The notes beneath the pieces are model-generated. The model made no database searches, had not been told where the DNA came from, and saw only the letters and a program-made list of their open reading frames with translations. Position numbers and translations under genes: made by a program. A DNA stretch of 64,000 bases. Source: Bacillus_AD sp047238185 (GTDB lineage: Bacteria; Bacillota; Bacilli; Bacillales; DSM-1321). Shown piece by piece: positions 34,168 to 43,374 of this stretch (position 1 is the stretch's first letter; each line of letters starts with the position of its first letter). The DNA is taken from the NCBI RefSeq assembly GCF_047238185.1, contig NZ_JBDFMI010000006.1, forward strand, positions 1,054,001 through 1,118,000, given 5' to 3'.

Positions 34168-34308
34168 ATGATGAAATCTTAATTGGCGTAAGAATTATTT
34201 ATTCGTGCTTTTAGAAAACAATGACTCAAAAAAGTGTTTTCGGAATAGTGAAAGTGTATATTTACGAACTATATGTTTTATGTTTATGTAAAATATTCGT
34301 ATTTTGTA

Positions 34309-34338
34309 TTGACTATATAATTGTTATGTTTATATAAT
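34309..34338 (+). promoter_or_regulatory. SigA-type promoter of the nucleosidase gene
   Basis: TTGACT (34309-34314), 18-bp spacer, TATAAT (34333-34338), 51 bp before the ATG. Confidence 0.7.
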
Positions 34339-34389
34339 GATTTCTGTGGCACACATCTGAGAGTGAGAGAACATCAAAGGAGATTGGAT

Positions 34390-35220
34390 ATGAAAAAGTT
34401 ATTAGCAGTATGCATGGCCGCTATGCTATTGATCGTGGCTGGTTGTTCTTCAAACGAGGACAACGCAAAGGGCGCTGAAAAAAAATCATCAGCACCTAAA
34501 AAGGAGCAAGTACAACCAATCGGTATTATCGGAGCGATGGATTCTGAAGTGAAAACGTTGAAATCCCAGCTTTCAAATACAAAAGTGGTGAAAAAAGCCG
34601 GCTTGGAATTTTTCCGCGGTAGCCTGAATGGCAAAGAAGTGGTTATTGTTCAATCTGGCGTTGGAAAAGTAAACGCAGCTCTTTGTACTCAAATCCTAGT
34701 GGATGAATTTAACGTTGGAACACTAATCAATACAGGTGTTGCCGGCGGATTGTACGATAAGTTAAAAGTTGGGGATGTAGTCGTATCCAGCCGTGCAGTA
34801 GAGCATGATATGGATATTACGGCATTCGGCCACAAGAAGGGGTATATCTCTGACATGTCTGAGAATGGAGAACCTACTTACTTCTCAACAGATAAGGCAT
34901 TGGCTGAAAAAACCCAAAAGATTGCAAATGAAGTCTTGAAAGAGAATCAGGCATATATCGGTACAATTGCTTCAGGAGATATATTTGTCAGCGACCAAGC
35001 TTTAAAGCAATCTTTGATTACAAACTTTGATGCATATGCTGCTGAAATGGAAGGTGCTGCAATTGCCCACGTTGCGAGCGTGAATAAATTGCCAGTCATC
35101 ATTATCCGCAGCATTTCCGATTTGGCGAATGGCGAAGCGGAAATGACCTATGACGAGTTTGAGGTAAAAGCTGCCGAGAATTCAGCAAAGATTGTCAATC
35201 GATTATTGAAAGACATGTAA
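34390..35220 (+). CDS. Lipoprotein MTA/SAH nucleosidase homologue
   Basis: A 276-residue protein. The core (about 42-276) is a 5'-methylthioadenosine/S-adenosylhomocysteine nucleosidase: GIIGAMDSEVKTL (catalytic Glu region), GVAGGLYDKLKVGDVVVSSRAVEHDMD, EMEGAAIAHVA and IRSISDLA with the catalytic Asp. The cytosolic enzyme has no signal, but this one starts with a lipoprotein signal peptide ending LIVAGC (Cys19) and a Ser/Lys-rich spacer, so it should be anchored outside the membrane. It may cleave extracellular MTA or related nucleosides for salvage. AAAGGAG before ATG; own promoter and terminator. Confidence 0.88.
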   Translation: MKKLLAVCMAAMLLIVAGCSSNEDNAKGAEKKSSAPKKEQVQPIGIIGAMDSEVKTLKSQLSNTKVVKKAGLEFFRGSLNGKEVVIVQSGVGKVNAALCTQILVDEFNVGTLINTGVAGGLYDKLKVGDVVVSSRAVEHDMDITAFGHKKGYISDMSENGEPTYFSTDKALAEKTQKIANEVLKENQAYIGTIASGDIFVSDQALKQSLITNFDAYAAEMEGAAIAHVASVNKLPVIIIRSISDLANGEAEMTYDEFEVKAAENSAKIVNRLLKDM

Positions 35221-35240
35221 TAGAAAGAAAACGATTTTTT

Positions 35241-35271
35241 GGTACATCACCTGGGTGATGTACCTTTTTTT
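35241..35271 (+). terminator. Terminator of the nucleosidase gene
   Basis: GGTACATCACC / GGTGATGTACC perfect stem, followed by T7. Confidence 0.93.
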
Positions 35272-35279
35272 GTTTAGCT

Positions 35280-35630
35280 TTATTTGATTTTATGATATCC
35301 ATGTTCCTCGAAGGGCTGAAGTTTGTCGATCCATTTTTCTTCTATTAATTCCAGTGCCTTTTTTTCATTCATATCGGGGTTCTTCTCTTTGTTCAATGTT
35401 TCTAGTATGTCAAACTCAAACGCTTCGTTCCCATATTCATTCCATTCTTCCTGAAGGGCCTTGTTTGTGAAAGTTCCATTTTCAAGCATAAATTTAACGC
35501 CATTTAATGTCTTAAAGTTTCGAGTGCGGCCGATGAATACTTTGTCGTTCACTTTGTTGGTGATACGGTAGATCCCCGCTTCGATTTTTGTTTCTTTATA
35601 AAGTTGCTTCAATTCTTTTTTTCGGTCCAT
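35280..35630 (-). CDS. GIY-YIG domain protein
   Basis: A 116-residue stand-alone GIY-YIG domain. The signature appears as AGIYRITNKVNDKVFIGRTRN (GIY ... FIG with a conserved Arg), followed by NEYGNEAFEFDILE and the C-terminal EEKWIDKLQPFEEHGY. Such single domains occur as DNA nucleases or repair-associated proteins. No DNA-binding or second domain is present. AAGGTGAAG upstream of the ATG. Confidence 0.82.
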   Translation of the reverse strand: MDRKKELKQLYKETKIEAGIYRITNKVNDKVFIGRTRNFKTLNGVKFMLENGTFTNKALQEEWNEYGNEAFEFDILETLNKEKNPDMNEKKALELIEEKWIDKLQPFEEHGYHKIK

Positions 35631-35718
35631 TTTTCTTCACCTTTCCCCTTAAGCTCTGTTTTGATATTTGTATGAAGGATAATCATAACTGGTGTTTATT
35701 TAAAATAAACAAATTATA

Positions 35719-35771
35719 AATATGTTTGCTTTATAACAAACATATTAATTTAAAGTTTGACATATGTCAAA
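35719..35771. promoter_or_regulatory. Two perfect palindromes upstream of the phosphatase gene
   Basis: AATATGTTTG-N8-CAAACATATT (35719-35746) and the 16-bp perfect palindrome TTTGACATATGTCAAA (35756-35771), which contains a TTGACA. They lie between the divergent GIY-YIG and phosphatase genes and look like operators. Confidence 0.55.
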
Positions 35772-35871
35772 TAATTTATAATGATTAGCACTCATGGCCC
35801 TTACTGATTATCTGCAAGTGATTATTTCCAGGTTTTAGTGTATGATTACTGATAATAAAGGAGGGGGCGAT

Positions 35872-36483
35872 TTGGCGAAATTATACATAATGCGCCATGG
35901 TGAAACAGAATGGAATGTAGAAAAAAGAATGCAAGGTTGGCTCGATTCACCATTAACGTTAAGAGGCAGAAGCAATGTCGAAAAATTGAAAGAGAGATTG
36001 GCGCATATTCCATTTGAAGCTATCTATTGTTCCCCAAGCAAGCGTACTATGGAAACAGCTTCGATTTTGAAGGGGGACAGACGAATAAAGTTCGTTGAAA
36101 TGGAAGGATTGAGAGAAATCCATATGGGGAATTGGGAAGGGTGTAAGCAGGAGGAAATCAGCAAGAATGATCCCGATTTATTCGAGCATTTTTGGCATAA
36201 GCCGCATCTTTACCACCATCCTTCAGGAGAGACTTTTTTTGAGCTTCAAGAAAGGGCATTGAAATCCATAAGTGAAATAGAGGCAAACCATATGGCCGGC
36301 AATGTTTTGATAGTTACACATACGGTAGTCATTAAATCCCTGCTGGCGCACTTTAAAGGAAATTCTCTGGATAAGCTCTGGGATCCTCCATATATATATG
36401 ATTCGAGTTTAACTCTCATAGATATTGAAAAAGATGGAAAAAAGGTCATTATGGGTGAAGGGGATGTCTCCCATTTGGATTGA
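35872..36483 (+). CDS. Histidine phosphatase family protein (phosphoglycerate-mutase-like)
   Basis: A 203-residue phosphatase. The catalytic RHGETEWN motif (about 8-15), the second basic motif SPSKRTMETA, the acid GLREIHMGNWEG and the distal VTHTVVIKSLL are all present. Broad-specificity members (PhoE/CobC-like) dephosphorylate small phosphorylated metabolites. I start at TTG 35872 because AAAGGAGGGGG lies directly upstream; an ATG 10 codons earlier lacks a ribosome binding site. Confidence 0.87.
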   Translation: MAKLYIMRHGETEWNVEKRMQGWLDSPLTLRGRSNVEKLKERLAHIPFEAIYCSPSKRTMETASILKGDRRIKFVEMEGLREIHMGNWEGCKQEEISKNDPDLFEHFWHKPHLYHHPSGETFFELQERALKSISEIEANHMAGNVLIVTHTVVIKSLLAHFKGNSLDKLWDPPYIYDSSLTLIDIEKDGKKVIMGEGDVSHLD

Positions 36484-36489
36484 AAAGAA

Positions 36490-36526
36490 AAACAGCAATG
36501 CCGCTGACATAGGGACATTGCTGTTT
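36490..36526. terminator. Bidirectional terminator
   Basis: AACAGCAATG / CATTGCTGTT stem between the convergent phosphatase and yteA genes. Confidence 0.8.
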
Positions 36527-36537
36527 ATAGGCCATCG

Positions 36538-37278
36538 TTATTCTTCATCTTCCACATAAGGTTCTTCTTCATATTCTTTTAAGTCGCCAAAAGTTGTCAT
36601 AATGCCTTCTTCATCCAAAGCATCTTCATACTTTTCAAGTTCGCTCGTTGGATAGATTGTTATATTTCTGCCGGTAATATCATTTCCGATGCTGTTTTCA
36701 ATATCTTCGACATAGCCAATATGCTCATCGGAATTGATATACATTTGATCGTAATGTTCTTTAGGGTCGAAAAAATCAGAAGGGGTATCTGAGTTGCCCC
36801 ATTTTGCCACAGACTGCCAAGAATCTTCAGCATCGAATTCCACAGTTTCTTCGGTATCCCGTTTGCCGAAAGGTGGAAGGACTTCTTCTTCGATAGGCCG
36901 GTTTGTTGATACTTCCTGCGATAGGCTGTGTTCTTTGCAGGTAAGCGTGTAAGGAAGGATTTCTAGCCTATCGTACGAAATAGAGGCACCGCAGATACTG
37001 CATTTTCCATAGGTACCATCATCCATTGCCTGAAGAGCCTTATCGATTTTTTCTATTTCAGTCTCCGTATGTTCGTTAAGGGCGATATCCTTTTCGCGTT
37101 CAAATAATTCAGTGGCATTATCAGCCGGATGATTATCGTATGTTGAAATATCTCCCACAGAATCGTATAAGTTCTCTCTTAATCCAAAATGGTCGTTGGC
37201 TTCTAAAGTTTGCTCCAAAGAATGTTTTTGTTTATGCAATTGTTCTGCAAGTGATTGCAGCTGTAGAGGAGAAAGCAT
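36538..37278 (-). CDS. yteA: YteA-type TraR/DksA zinc-finger protein
   Basis: A 246-residue protein. The N-terminal helical hairpin (about 1-85) and the DksA/TraR-type zinc finger KCSICGASISYDRLEILPYTLTCKEH (Cys93, Cys96, Cys114 and a nearby His) match B. subtilis YteA, a sporulation-associated protein. The C-terminal 130 residues are acidic with low-complexity Glu runs (EEEVLPPF, EYEEEPYVEDEE). DksA-like proteins act in the RNA polymerase secondary channel; that role is not proven for YteA. ATG 37278 is placed about 9 nt after AAAGGA. Confidence 0.88.
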   Translation of the reverse strand: MLSPLQLQSLAEQLHKQKHSLEQTLEANDHFGLRENLYDSVGDISTYDNHPADNATELFEREKDIALNEHTETEIEKIDKALQAMDDGTYGKCSICGASISYDRLEILPYTLTCKEHSLSQEVSTNRPIEEEVLPPFGKRDTEETVEFDAEDSWQSVAKWGNSDTPSDFFDPKEHYDQMYINSDEHIGYVEDIENSIGNDITGRNITIYPTSELEKYEDALDEEGIMTTFGDLKEYEEEPYVEDEE

Positions 37279-37371
37279 GACATACAGTCCTTTCAATGGT
37301 TGTTACTGTACCTAGTTTCATACACAATGGGCAATTTTATGTATGCAAAAAGAATCAAAGACCATACATAG

Positions 37372-37403
37372 AAAAAAAGCAAGCGCCTTAGACGCCTGCT
37401 TTA
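37372..37403 (-). terminator. Terminator of the luciferase-like gene
   Basis: AAAGCAGGCG / GCGCTTGCTTT stem on the minus strand followed by T7; it overlaps the stop codon at 37401. Confidence 0.7.
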
Positions 37404-38420
37404 CTTGTTTTTCAGCAACCCCATTTGTTGTGCGACTATTTCATATGAATGCAGCCGAGCCTGATGATCAAAAATAGTGCTAGTTATAATCATTTCATCA
37501 GCTTCGGTTTCGTCCATAAAGGTTTGAATCTGCTGTTTAATAGAGGCCGGGCTGCCGACGATTGATGAACCGATTCTTTGCTGCAAGGCTTCTTTTTCGA
37601 GTGGGCTCCAAATAGAATCCATGTGATCGACCGGCGGCTCCAATGGCCCAGGTTGATTGCGAAGAAGCTTCAGGAATTGCTGCTGCATGGAAGTGGCCAG
37701 ATAGGATGCTTGTTCATCTGTATCCGCAGCCACCACATTCATTCCAACCATGGCGTATGGTCTATCCAATACATCAGAAGGTTTGAAGCTTCGGCGGTAC
37801 AAATCCAGTGCCGGTATCGTATTTTCAGGAGCAAAATGGCTTGCGAACGAAAAAGGCAACCCTAATTGCCCAGCCAGTTGAGCACTGAATCCGCTCGAAC
37901 CGAGCAGCCATACAGGGATATCCAAGCCTTCTCCCGGATAGGCGTGCACGCGCTTCGGTTCCTCCTGCAAGGCCGGGTTGAAATAGCCCCGCAATTCAGC
38001 GACTTGTTCAGGAAAATCATGTCCGTCGCTGCGGCTGCCGCGCCGAAGAGCAAAAGCAGTCAACTGATCTGTTCCCGGAGCTCGGCCGAGACCTAAATCG
38101 ATCCGCCCAGGAAAAAGGGCTTCCAATGTCCCGAACTGTTCAGCGATAACAAGGGGGGCATGATTGGGCAGCATAATTCCGCCTGAACCGACCCGGATGG
38201 TAGTTGTTCCAGCTGCAACATGCCCAATAAGGACAGATGTAGCGGATGAAGCTATGCCGGGCATATTATGATGTTCGGCTAGCCAATACCGGTTATATCC
38301 CCAGGCTTCGGCATGTTGTGCCAAATCAAGTGTGTTTTGTAGAGATTGAGTGGCGTTGCCGCCTTTATTGATAGGCGATAAATCCAATATGGAATATTTT
38401 TTTTCTGAGTTATGGTCCAA
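37401..38420 (-). CDS. LLM-class flavin-dependent oxidoreductase (luciferase-like)
   Basis: A 339-residue TIM-barrel flavoprotein closest in appearance to E. coli YhbW and B. subtilis YceB. Recognisable segments: SILDLSPINKGG, WLAEHHNMPGIASSATSVLIG, RVGSGGIMLPNHAPLVIAEQFGTL, GRIDLGLGRAPGTD and IVGSPASIKQQI. It should use FMNH2 and oxygen on an unknown substrate. TTG start at 38420 with a weak GAAGTGAG upstream, so the start is uncertain. Confidence 0.88.
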   Translation of the reverse strand: MDHNSEKKYSILDLSPINKGGNATQSLQNTLDLAQHAEAWGYNRYWLAEHHNMPGIASSATSVLIGHVAAGTTTIRVGSGGIMLPNHAPLVIAEQFGTLEALFPGRIDLGLGRAPGTDQLTAFALRRGSRSDGHDFPEQVAELRGYFNPALQEEPKRVHAYPGEGLDIPVWLLGSSGFSAQLAGQLGLPFSFASHFAPENTIPALDLYRRSFKPSDVLDRPYAMVGMNVVAADTDEQASYLATSMQQQFLKLLRNQPGPLEPPVDHMDSIWSPLEKEALQQRIGSSIVGSPASIKQQIQTFMDETEADEMIITSTIFDHQARLHSYEIVAQQMGLLKNK

Positions 38421-38707
38421 TCAACTCACTTCTTTCTATATAAAATATCTTCTTATTGTCAATTTAAGGAGGATTCCTATCCCTCCATTCTAACAAGGAT
38501 AGAGAAGGATATACACTTATACGCTTATCGACGTGCTTCTGCATCTTTTGATGTTAGCTCTTTCCATTGACCTTAATAATGGATATCCATAAAATGAAGA
38601 GGACAATTATGTATGGACAATATAGATTAAATTTGAACGTTATTCGATCTCTGTATCGGATATATAGATGCCGTTCCTTTAAATGAAATGGAAAGAGAGG
38701 CGGTCTG

Positions 38708-39103
38708 ATGAAAAAGAAAATCTTATTTATCTGCGGATGGATCAGTTTTATTCTTGGGTTGATTGGCATACCGATGCCTATTTTGCCTACCACTCCTTTT
38801 TTTCTGTTGGCAGCTTGGCTGTTTGCCCAGAGTTCTGAAAAATGGGATGCCTGGTTAAAGTCCACCAAGGTATATAAAAGGTATGTTGTGGCCTTTAAGG
38901 AGCAAGGCGGCGTTTCAATCTCTGTAAAAATTGAAATGCTTGCTTTTACGTATGGGTTAATGCTAATCAGCTGGCTGTTTGTGTCACATCCATATATACG
39001 TTTGATGCTTATAGGGATTGCACTGATGGAATTAATTGTGGTCATTAGGCTGCCAGGTGTTCCGAGGGAGAAAAGAGCGAAGGAAGAGAATATACAGGAA
39101 TAA
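38708..39103 (+). CDS. YbaN/DUF454 family membrane protein
   Basis: A 131-residue membrane protein with about four helices. The family signature is the N-terminal ISFILGLIGIPMPILPTTPFFLLAAWLFA, followed by SSEKWDAWLKSTKVY and a second helical pair (about 80-112). Function unknown. GAGAGGCGG upstream of ATG. Confidence 0.88.
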   Translation: MKKKILFICGWISFILGLIGIPMPILPTTPFFLLAAWLFAQSSEKWDAWLKSTKVYKRYVVAFKEQGGVSISVKIEMLAFTYGLMLISWLFVSHPYIRLMLIGIALMELIVVIRLPGVPREKRAKEENIQE

Positions 39104-39145
39104 TAAGAAGCGGGTCCTCAACGAACAGGGACCCGCTTCTTATTA
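39102..39145. terminator. Bidirectional terminator
   Basis: Long stem AATAAGAAGCGGGTCC / GGGACCCGCTTCTTATT between the convergent DUF454 gene and gdhA; it touches both stop codons. Confidence 0.92.
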
Positions 39146-40531
39146 TTAGATAATTCCTTGAGCCATCATCGCATCGGCTACTTTAAGAAAACCGGCAATA
39201 TTGGCGCCTACAACCAAGTTGCCGGAGCAGCCGTATTCATCTGCAGCCTTAATGCTGTTCTTATAGATATTTTTCATGATTTGATGCAGCTTTTCATCTA
39301 CTTCCTCAAATGACCATGGCATTCTCATGCTGTTTTGGGCCATTTCAAGAGCAGAGACGGCAACACCGCCTGCATTAGCCGCTTTGGCAGGACCAAATAG
39401 CACGCTGTTATTGAGGAATATGTTGACTGCTTCCAAAGTGGAAGGCATATTGGCTCCTTCTCCAATCGCTTTTACGCCATTTGCCACTAGTAGTTTAGCC
39501 GATTTTTCATCGATTTCATTTTGTGTGGCGCATGGAAGGGCGATGTCGCATGGAATGGACCAGATGTGGGAGCAATCTTCATTGTAAATAGCATCCGGAT
39601 GGATATTGACGTATTCCTGGATTCTCTCTCTGTTCACTTCTTTGATTTGTTTGATTGTGTCGAGATGGATTCCCTTAGGATCGTAAATATAGCCGTCGGA
39701 ATCGCTGCAGGCAACGACTTTAGCGCCTAATTGAGTCGCTTTTTCGATGGCATAAATAGAGACATTCCCGGAGCCGGATATGACGACATTACTGCCATTG
39801 AAGCTTAAACCTTTGTCTTTAAGCATTTCTTCGACAAAATAGACAGTGCCGTAGCCTGTCGCTTCGGTTCTCGTTAAGCTGCCGCCGTAGCCGAGGCCTT
39901 TTCCGGTCAGTACACCTGCTTCGTAACCGCCTCTTATTCGCTTGTATTGCCCAAACATATAGCCGATTTCACGGGCGCCTACGCCAATATCTCCGGCAGG
40001 CACATCTGTGTCCGGACCGATATATTTGCATAGTTCTGTCATGAAGCTTTGGCAGAACCGCATTACCTCTGCATCTGATTTACCTTTAGGATCAAAGTCG
40101 GAGCCGCCTTTTCCTCCTCCTATAGGCTGGCCTGTTAGAGAATTTTTGAAGATTTGTTCAAATCCAAGGAATTTAATAATGCTTGCGTTAACGGAAGGGT
40201 GGAAGCGGATGCCGCCTTTATAAGGGCCTATATTGCTGTTGAATTGGACTCGAAAACCTCGGTTGACTTGTACTTTTCCTTCGTCATCTACCCATGGAAC
40301 ACGGAAGGAAATGAGGCGTTCGGGTTCTGATATGCGTTCAAGGATGTTGTTTTCCATGTATTGAGGGTGTTTGGCGAATACCGGCACTAGAGAATCGAAG
40401 ATTTCTTTGACTGCTTGATGAAATTCTTCTTCATTAGGGTTACGCTTTTTAACTGCTTCAAAGACTTCGTTTACATAACTTTGGGCATGCTGCGTTGAAT
40501 CCTGTTGAACTTCCTGTTGAGTGATTGTCAT
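39146..40531 (-). CDS. gdhA: NADP-type glutamate dehydrogenase
   Basis: A 461-residue hexameric-type enzyme that aminates 2-oxoglutarate to glutamate. The substrate lysines lie in GPYKGGIRFHPSVN and QPIGGGKGGSDFDPKG; the catalytic Asp region is DTDVPAGDIGVGAREIGYM; the nucleotide fold is GSGNVSIYAIEKA. Length and motifs match the E. coli GdhA class (NADPH, assimilatory) rather than RocG/GudB. The Shine-Dalgarno GGGAG lies 12 nt before the ATG, rather far. Single-gene unit. Confidence 0.95.
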   Translation of the reverse strand: MTITQQEVQQDSTQHAQSYVNEVFEAVKKRNPNEEEFHQAVKEIFDSLVPVFAKHPQYMENNILERISEPERLISFRVPWVDDEGKVQVNRGFRVQFNSNIGPYKGGIRFHPSVNASIIKFLGFEQIFKNSLTGQPIGGGKGGSDFDPKGKSDAEVMRFCQSFMTELCKYIGPDTDVPAGDIGVGAREIGYMFGQYKRIRGGYEAGVLTGKGLGYGGSLTRTEATGYGTVYFVEEMLKDKGLSFNGSNVVISGSGNVSIYAIEKATQLGAKVVACSDSDGYIYDPKGIHLDTIKQIKEVNRERIQEYVNIHPDAIYNEDCSHIWSIPCDIALPCATQNEIDEKSAKLLVANGVKAIGEGANMPSTLEAVNIFLNNSVLFGPAKAANAGGVAVSALEMAQNSMRMPWSFEEVDEKLHQIMKNIYKNSIKAADEYGCSGNLVVGANIAGFLKVADAMMAQGII

Positions 40532-40806
40532 AATTCTTTTATTCTCCCTTTTAACTAGTTTAGCAACCAGTAGATTTGAGGTGTATAATATAATTTTACA
40601 AGACTCTATTGAATCTTGAAAATAATAAGATGATACTTATTTTATATTTTTTGAATAGTCAAAACAATAAAAATATGAAAAATGATCACCGCGTTACCGT
40701 ACTGATATTAGGAAGTAAGTGCTTACATTGCTTTGTTTTCAAGTTTCGTTCGTAAAAATTTTTTTTTACAAATCAGCAAAATATTTTACGGTTTGGAGGC
40801 GAATGA

Positions 40807-41841
40807 ATGCAAAAAAGGATTTGGTCATCAGGTAAATTATTGAATGCTAAAGGGGAATTAGAGACGAAAGGGTATGCTACGTCTCTTTTGCTTGAATATA
40901 ACCGCAGGGATATTAAGGCACATCCGCTTTGTGTAAAGGAATGGGATTATTATTTGATCCATAATGACAAATATGCGGTTGCCCTTACTATTGCAGATAA
41001 TTCATACATGGGGCTTCTTTCTGTCTCCTTCATTGATTTTCAAGTCCCTTGGTATAAGACCGCCAGTGTCATGAAGGCTTTTCCTCTAGGCGGAATGGGG
41101 CTGCCTGGCACTTCCGGAACTGGTGATATCAGCTACTCTAATGATAGGATCTCTCTATCATTCAAACACATCACTGATGGGAAAAGAGAACTGTCCTGCC
41201 GAATGAATCGTTTCTTGAAGAGGGACTCTTTTTCATGCAAGCTTATCCTGTCGGAAGAGCCTGATGAATCAATGGTAATAGCCACTCCATTTCCCGGTAA
41301 ACCAAAAGCCTTTTATTATAATCAAAAAATCAATTGTATGAAGGCAGAAGGATATGCGGTAATAGGGCACAAAAAATATTCGTTCGATAAGGAGAATAGT
41401 TTTGCCACACTGGACTGGGGAAGAGGAGTTTGGCCATACCGGAATACTTGGTACTGGGGATCTGCTTCTGGGGAAATTGAAGGAAGCGCATTTGGATTCA
41501 ATATAGGCTATGGATTCGGGGATACATCTGCGGCAACTGAAAATATGTTGTTTTACAAAGGAAAAGCACATAAACTGGATAAGGTCCAATTCCATATACC
41601 GAAGAGCGGTGATGCCTACAGTTATATGGATCCATGGACCTTTTCATCGAATGAAGAGCGGTTGATGCTGGACTTCCAGCCTATTCTTGATCGCCGGGAC
41701 CATTCTTCCATCGGGATTATTTCAAGCAAGCAGCATCAGGTTTTTGGCCGGTTCACTGGCAAGGCTGTCCTTGATGGCGGCGAACAATTAGAGATAAAGG
41801 ACTTTCTTGGATTTGCGGAACGGGTAGAGAATAAATGGTGA
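40807..41841 (+). CDS. DUF2804 family protein
   Basis: A 344-residue protein matching the DUF2804 pattern: an N-terminal GYATSLLLEYNRRDIKAHPLCVKEWDYYLI, KAFPLGGMGLP, a central WGRGVWPYRNTWYWGSASG and a C-terminal VFGRFTGKAVLDGGEQLEI. Beta-rich, soluble, similar in outline to lipid-modifying or lipocalin-like enzymes; function unknown. GGAGG before ATG. The 275-bp spacer to gdhA must hold both divergent promoters. Confidence 0.82.
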   Translation: MQKRIWSSGKLLNAKGELETKGYATSLLLEYNRRDIKAHPLCVKEWDYYLIHNDKYAVALTIADNSYMGLLSVSFIDFQVPWYKTASVMKAFPLGGMGLPGTSGTGDISYSNDRISLSFKHITDGKRELSCRMNRFLKRDSFSCKLILSEEPDESMVIATPFPGKPKAFYYNQKINCMKAEGYAVIGHKKYSFDKENSFATLDWGRGVWPYRNTWYWGSASGEIEGSAFGFNIGYGFGDTSAATENMLFYKGKAHKLDKVQFHIPKSGDAYSYMDPWTFSSNEERLMLDFQPILDRRDHSSIGIISSKQHQVFGRFTGKAVLDGGEQLEIKDFLGFAERVENKW

Positions 41842-41937
41842 GGTCAGAGAGGGGACAACTGTAAGCAATGGGAAAGGGTGAAACTTTCATATATACTTCA
41901 ACGTATAAACAGCATAGAAAGTGAAAGGTGATAATGA

Positions 41938-42300
41938 ATGGGTTGTATCGGCAATATTTTATGGTTTATCTTCGGAGGCTTTTTCAATGCGGTCGGCTGG
42001 TTTTTCATCGGTTTAATTTGGTGCATTACAGTGATTGGCATTCCTGTAGGATTGCAATGCTTCAAGATGGCTAAGCTGCAATTGGCCCCTTTTGGAAAAG
42101 AAGTAGTGACAGTCGATAACGGCGTCGGCAGCTTGCTCCTCAATATTTTATGGCTTATCTTCGGAGGTATTCCTTTGGCGATCAGCAATTTGGTAAGTGC
42201 CTTTTTCTTGGCGATTACAATTATAGGCATTCCGTTTGCCCTTCAGGCATTAAAAATGGCTCAACTTTCACTTATGCCATTCGGCAAGGAAGTACGCTAA
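41938..42300 (+). CDS. YccF-domain inner-membrane protein
   Basis: A 120-residue protein made of two YccF repeats: ILWFIFGGFFNAVGWFFIGLIWCITVIGIPVGLQCFKMAKLQLAPFGKEV and a second copy from LNILWLIFGGIP to LMPFGKEVR. Each repeat has two helices and the conserved GIP ... PFG motif. Function unknown; YccF proteins are often linked to channels or transporters. AAAGGTGAT upstream. Confidence 0.9.
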   Translation: MGCIGNILWFIFGGFFNAVGWFFIGLIWCITVIGIPVGLQCFKMAKLQLAPFGKEVVTVDNGVGSLLLNILWLIFGGIPLAISNLVSAFFLAITIIGIPFALQALKMAQLSLMPFGKEVR

Positions 42301-42305
42301 GTGTG

Positions 42306-42333
42306 GAAAAGACATCTGTTTAGGGTGTCTTTT
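42306..42333 (+). terminator. Terminator of the yccF-type gene
   Basis: AAAAGACA / TGTCTTTT stem followed by a T-rich stretch. Confidence 0.65.
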
Positions 42334-42418
42334 CTATTTAATCCAATTATTACTTGAAGGGATTCGCGAATACAGGCCGAATTTAAGTACGTAAATAGGT
42401 TGAAAAGGAGATAGAAAG

Positions 42419-43342
42419 ATGGAGAAAAGCAAAGTGTTTCATGAAATCAGCCACTGGATGTACCGGAATGCCCGACCTATCGATCTGGCCCGTTGGCAGT
42501 ATCATTATGAAAATGGAGAAAGAAACAATGTGTTGCGTTCTTTGCTTGCCTATCAGAATGAAGACGGCGGGTTCGGGCATGCATTGGAAGCCGATTGCTG
42601 GAATCGTGAATCTTCTCCCATACAAACATGGAAAGCTTGTGAAATCCTTCAGGAAATCGATTGTCCAAGAGAGCACCCAATTGTGGGCAAAGTGATCGCT
42701 TATTTACAGAACACATCTCATTTTAATGGCGGTTTTTGGTTGGCACAAATACATAGCAATAACGACTATCCACGGGCGCCTTGGTGGACCTTCACTGATG
42801 GGGATAATGCAGTGTGGGGCTATAACCCTACTGCTGCGTTGGCAGGGTTTGTGCTTGTATATGGGAATAGGGAGCAACTATTCTACCAAACAGCAACCCG
42901 AATAGCAGAGGAGGCATTTGATCATTATTTGAAATCGACATCCATTAGTGATGATATGCATGAATTAAGTTCATATATCAGATTGCTCGATTGTTTGAAA
43001 AGGTCAGGCCTTCCTTTTAAGCATGAAGGAGAAATTCAGGAGAAATTACAAAGAAATGTATCCCATTTAATTGAAAAGGACCGTTCCCAATGGGGGCTCC
43101 GTTATTGCACGATGCCTTCGCAATTTATTGATGGACCGGCTAATATATTTTTTCTTCAAAATGAACAGGTGGTCGAGGAAGAGTTGAATTATCTGCTCGA
43201 CAACAGAGAGAGCGGCGGCGTATGGAGTGTTCCGTGGGAATGGGGAATGTATGAAAGAGAATTCAGTGTTTCCGAAAATTGGTGGCGGGCAGATTTGGCT
43301 TTAAGCTATACAAAGCTTCTCCATTCGTTTGGAAGAATTTGA
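42419..43342 (+). CDS. Conserved hypothetical protein with terpenoid-cyclase/prenyltransferase-like toroid
   Basis: A 307-residue soluble protein. LRSLLAYQNEDGGFGHALEADCWN resembles the QW-type repeats of squalene-hopene cyclases and protein prenyltransferases; further helix pairs with NGGFWLAQ and SGGVWSVPWEWG support an alpha/alpha toroid. No DXDD cyclase motif is seen, so it is probably not a triterpene cyclase. It lies 32 bp upstream of an S66 peptidase gene and may be co-transcribed with it. AAAAGGAG before the ATG. Confidence 0.7.
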   Translation: MEKSKVFHEISHWMYRNARPIDLARWQYHYENGERNNVLRSLLAYQNEDGGFGHALEADCWNRESSPIQTWKACEILQEIDCPREHPIVGKVIAYLQNTSHFNGGFWLAQIHSNNDYPRAPWWTFTDGDNAVWGYNPTAALAGFVLVYGNREQLFYQTATRIAEEAFDHYLKSTSISDDMHELSSYIRLLDCLKRSGLPFKHEGEIQEKLQRNVSHLIEKDRSQWGLRYCTMPSQFIDGPANIFFLQNEQVVEEELNYLLDNRESGGVWSVPWEWGMYEREFSVSENWWRADLALSYTKLLHSFGRI

Positions 43343-43374
43343 ACAGAATGCTGTAGATAGGGGAGAAGATGGGC

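Noticed and set aside
38554..39045. A 163-codon minus-strand frame opposite the DUF454 gene
   Set aside because: Antisense shadow of a recognisable family protein; no ribosome binding site.
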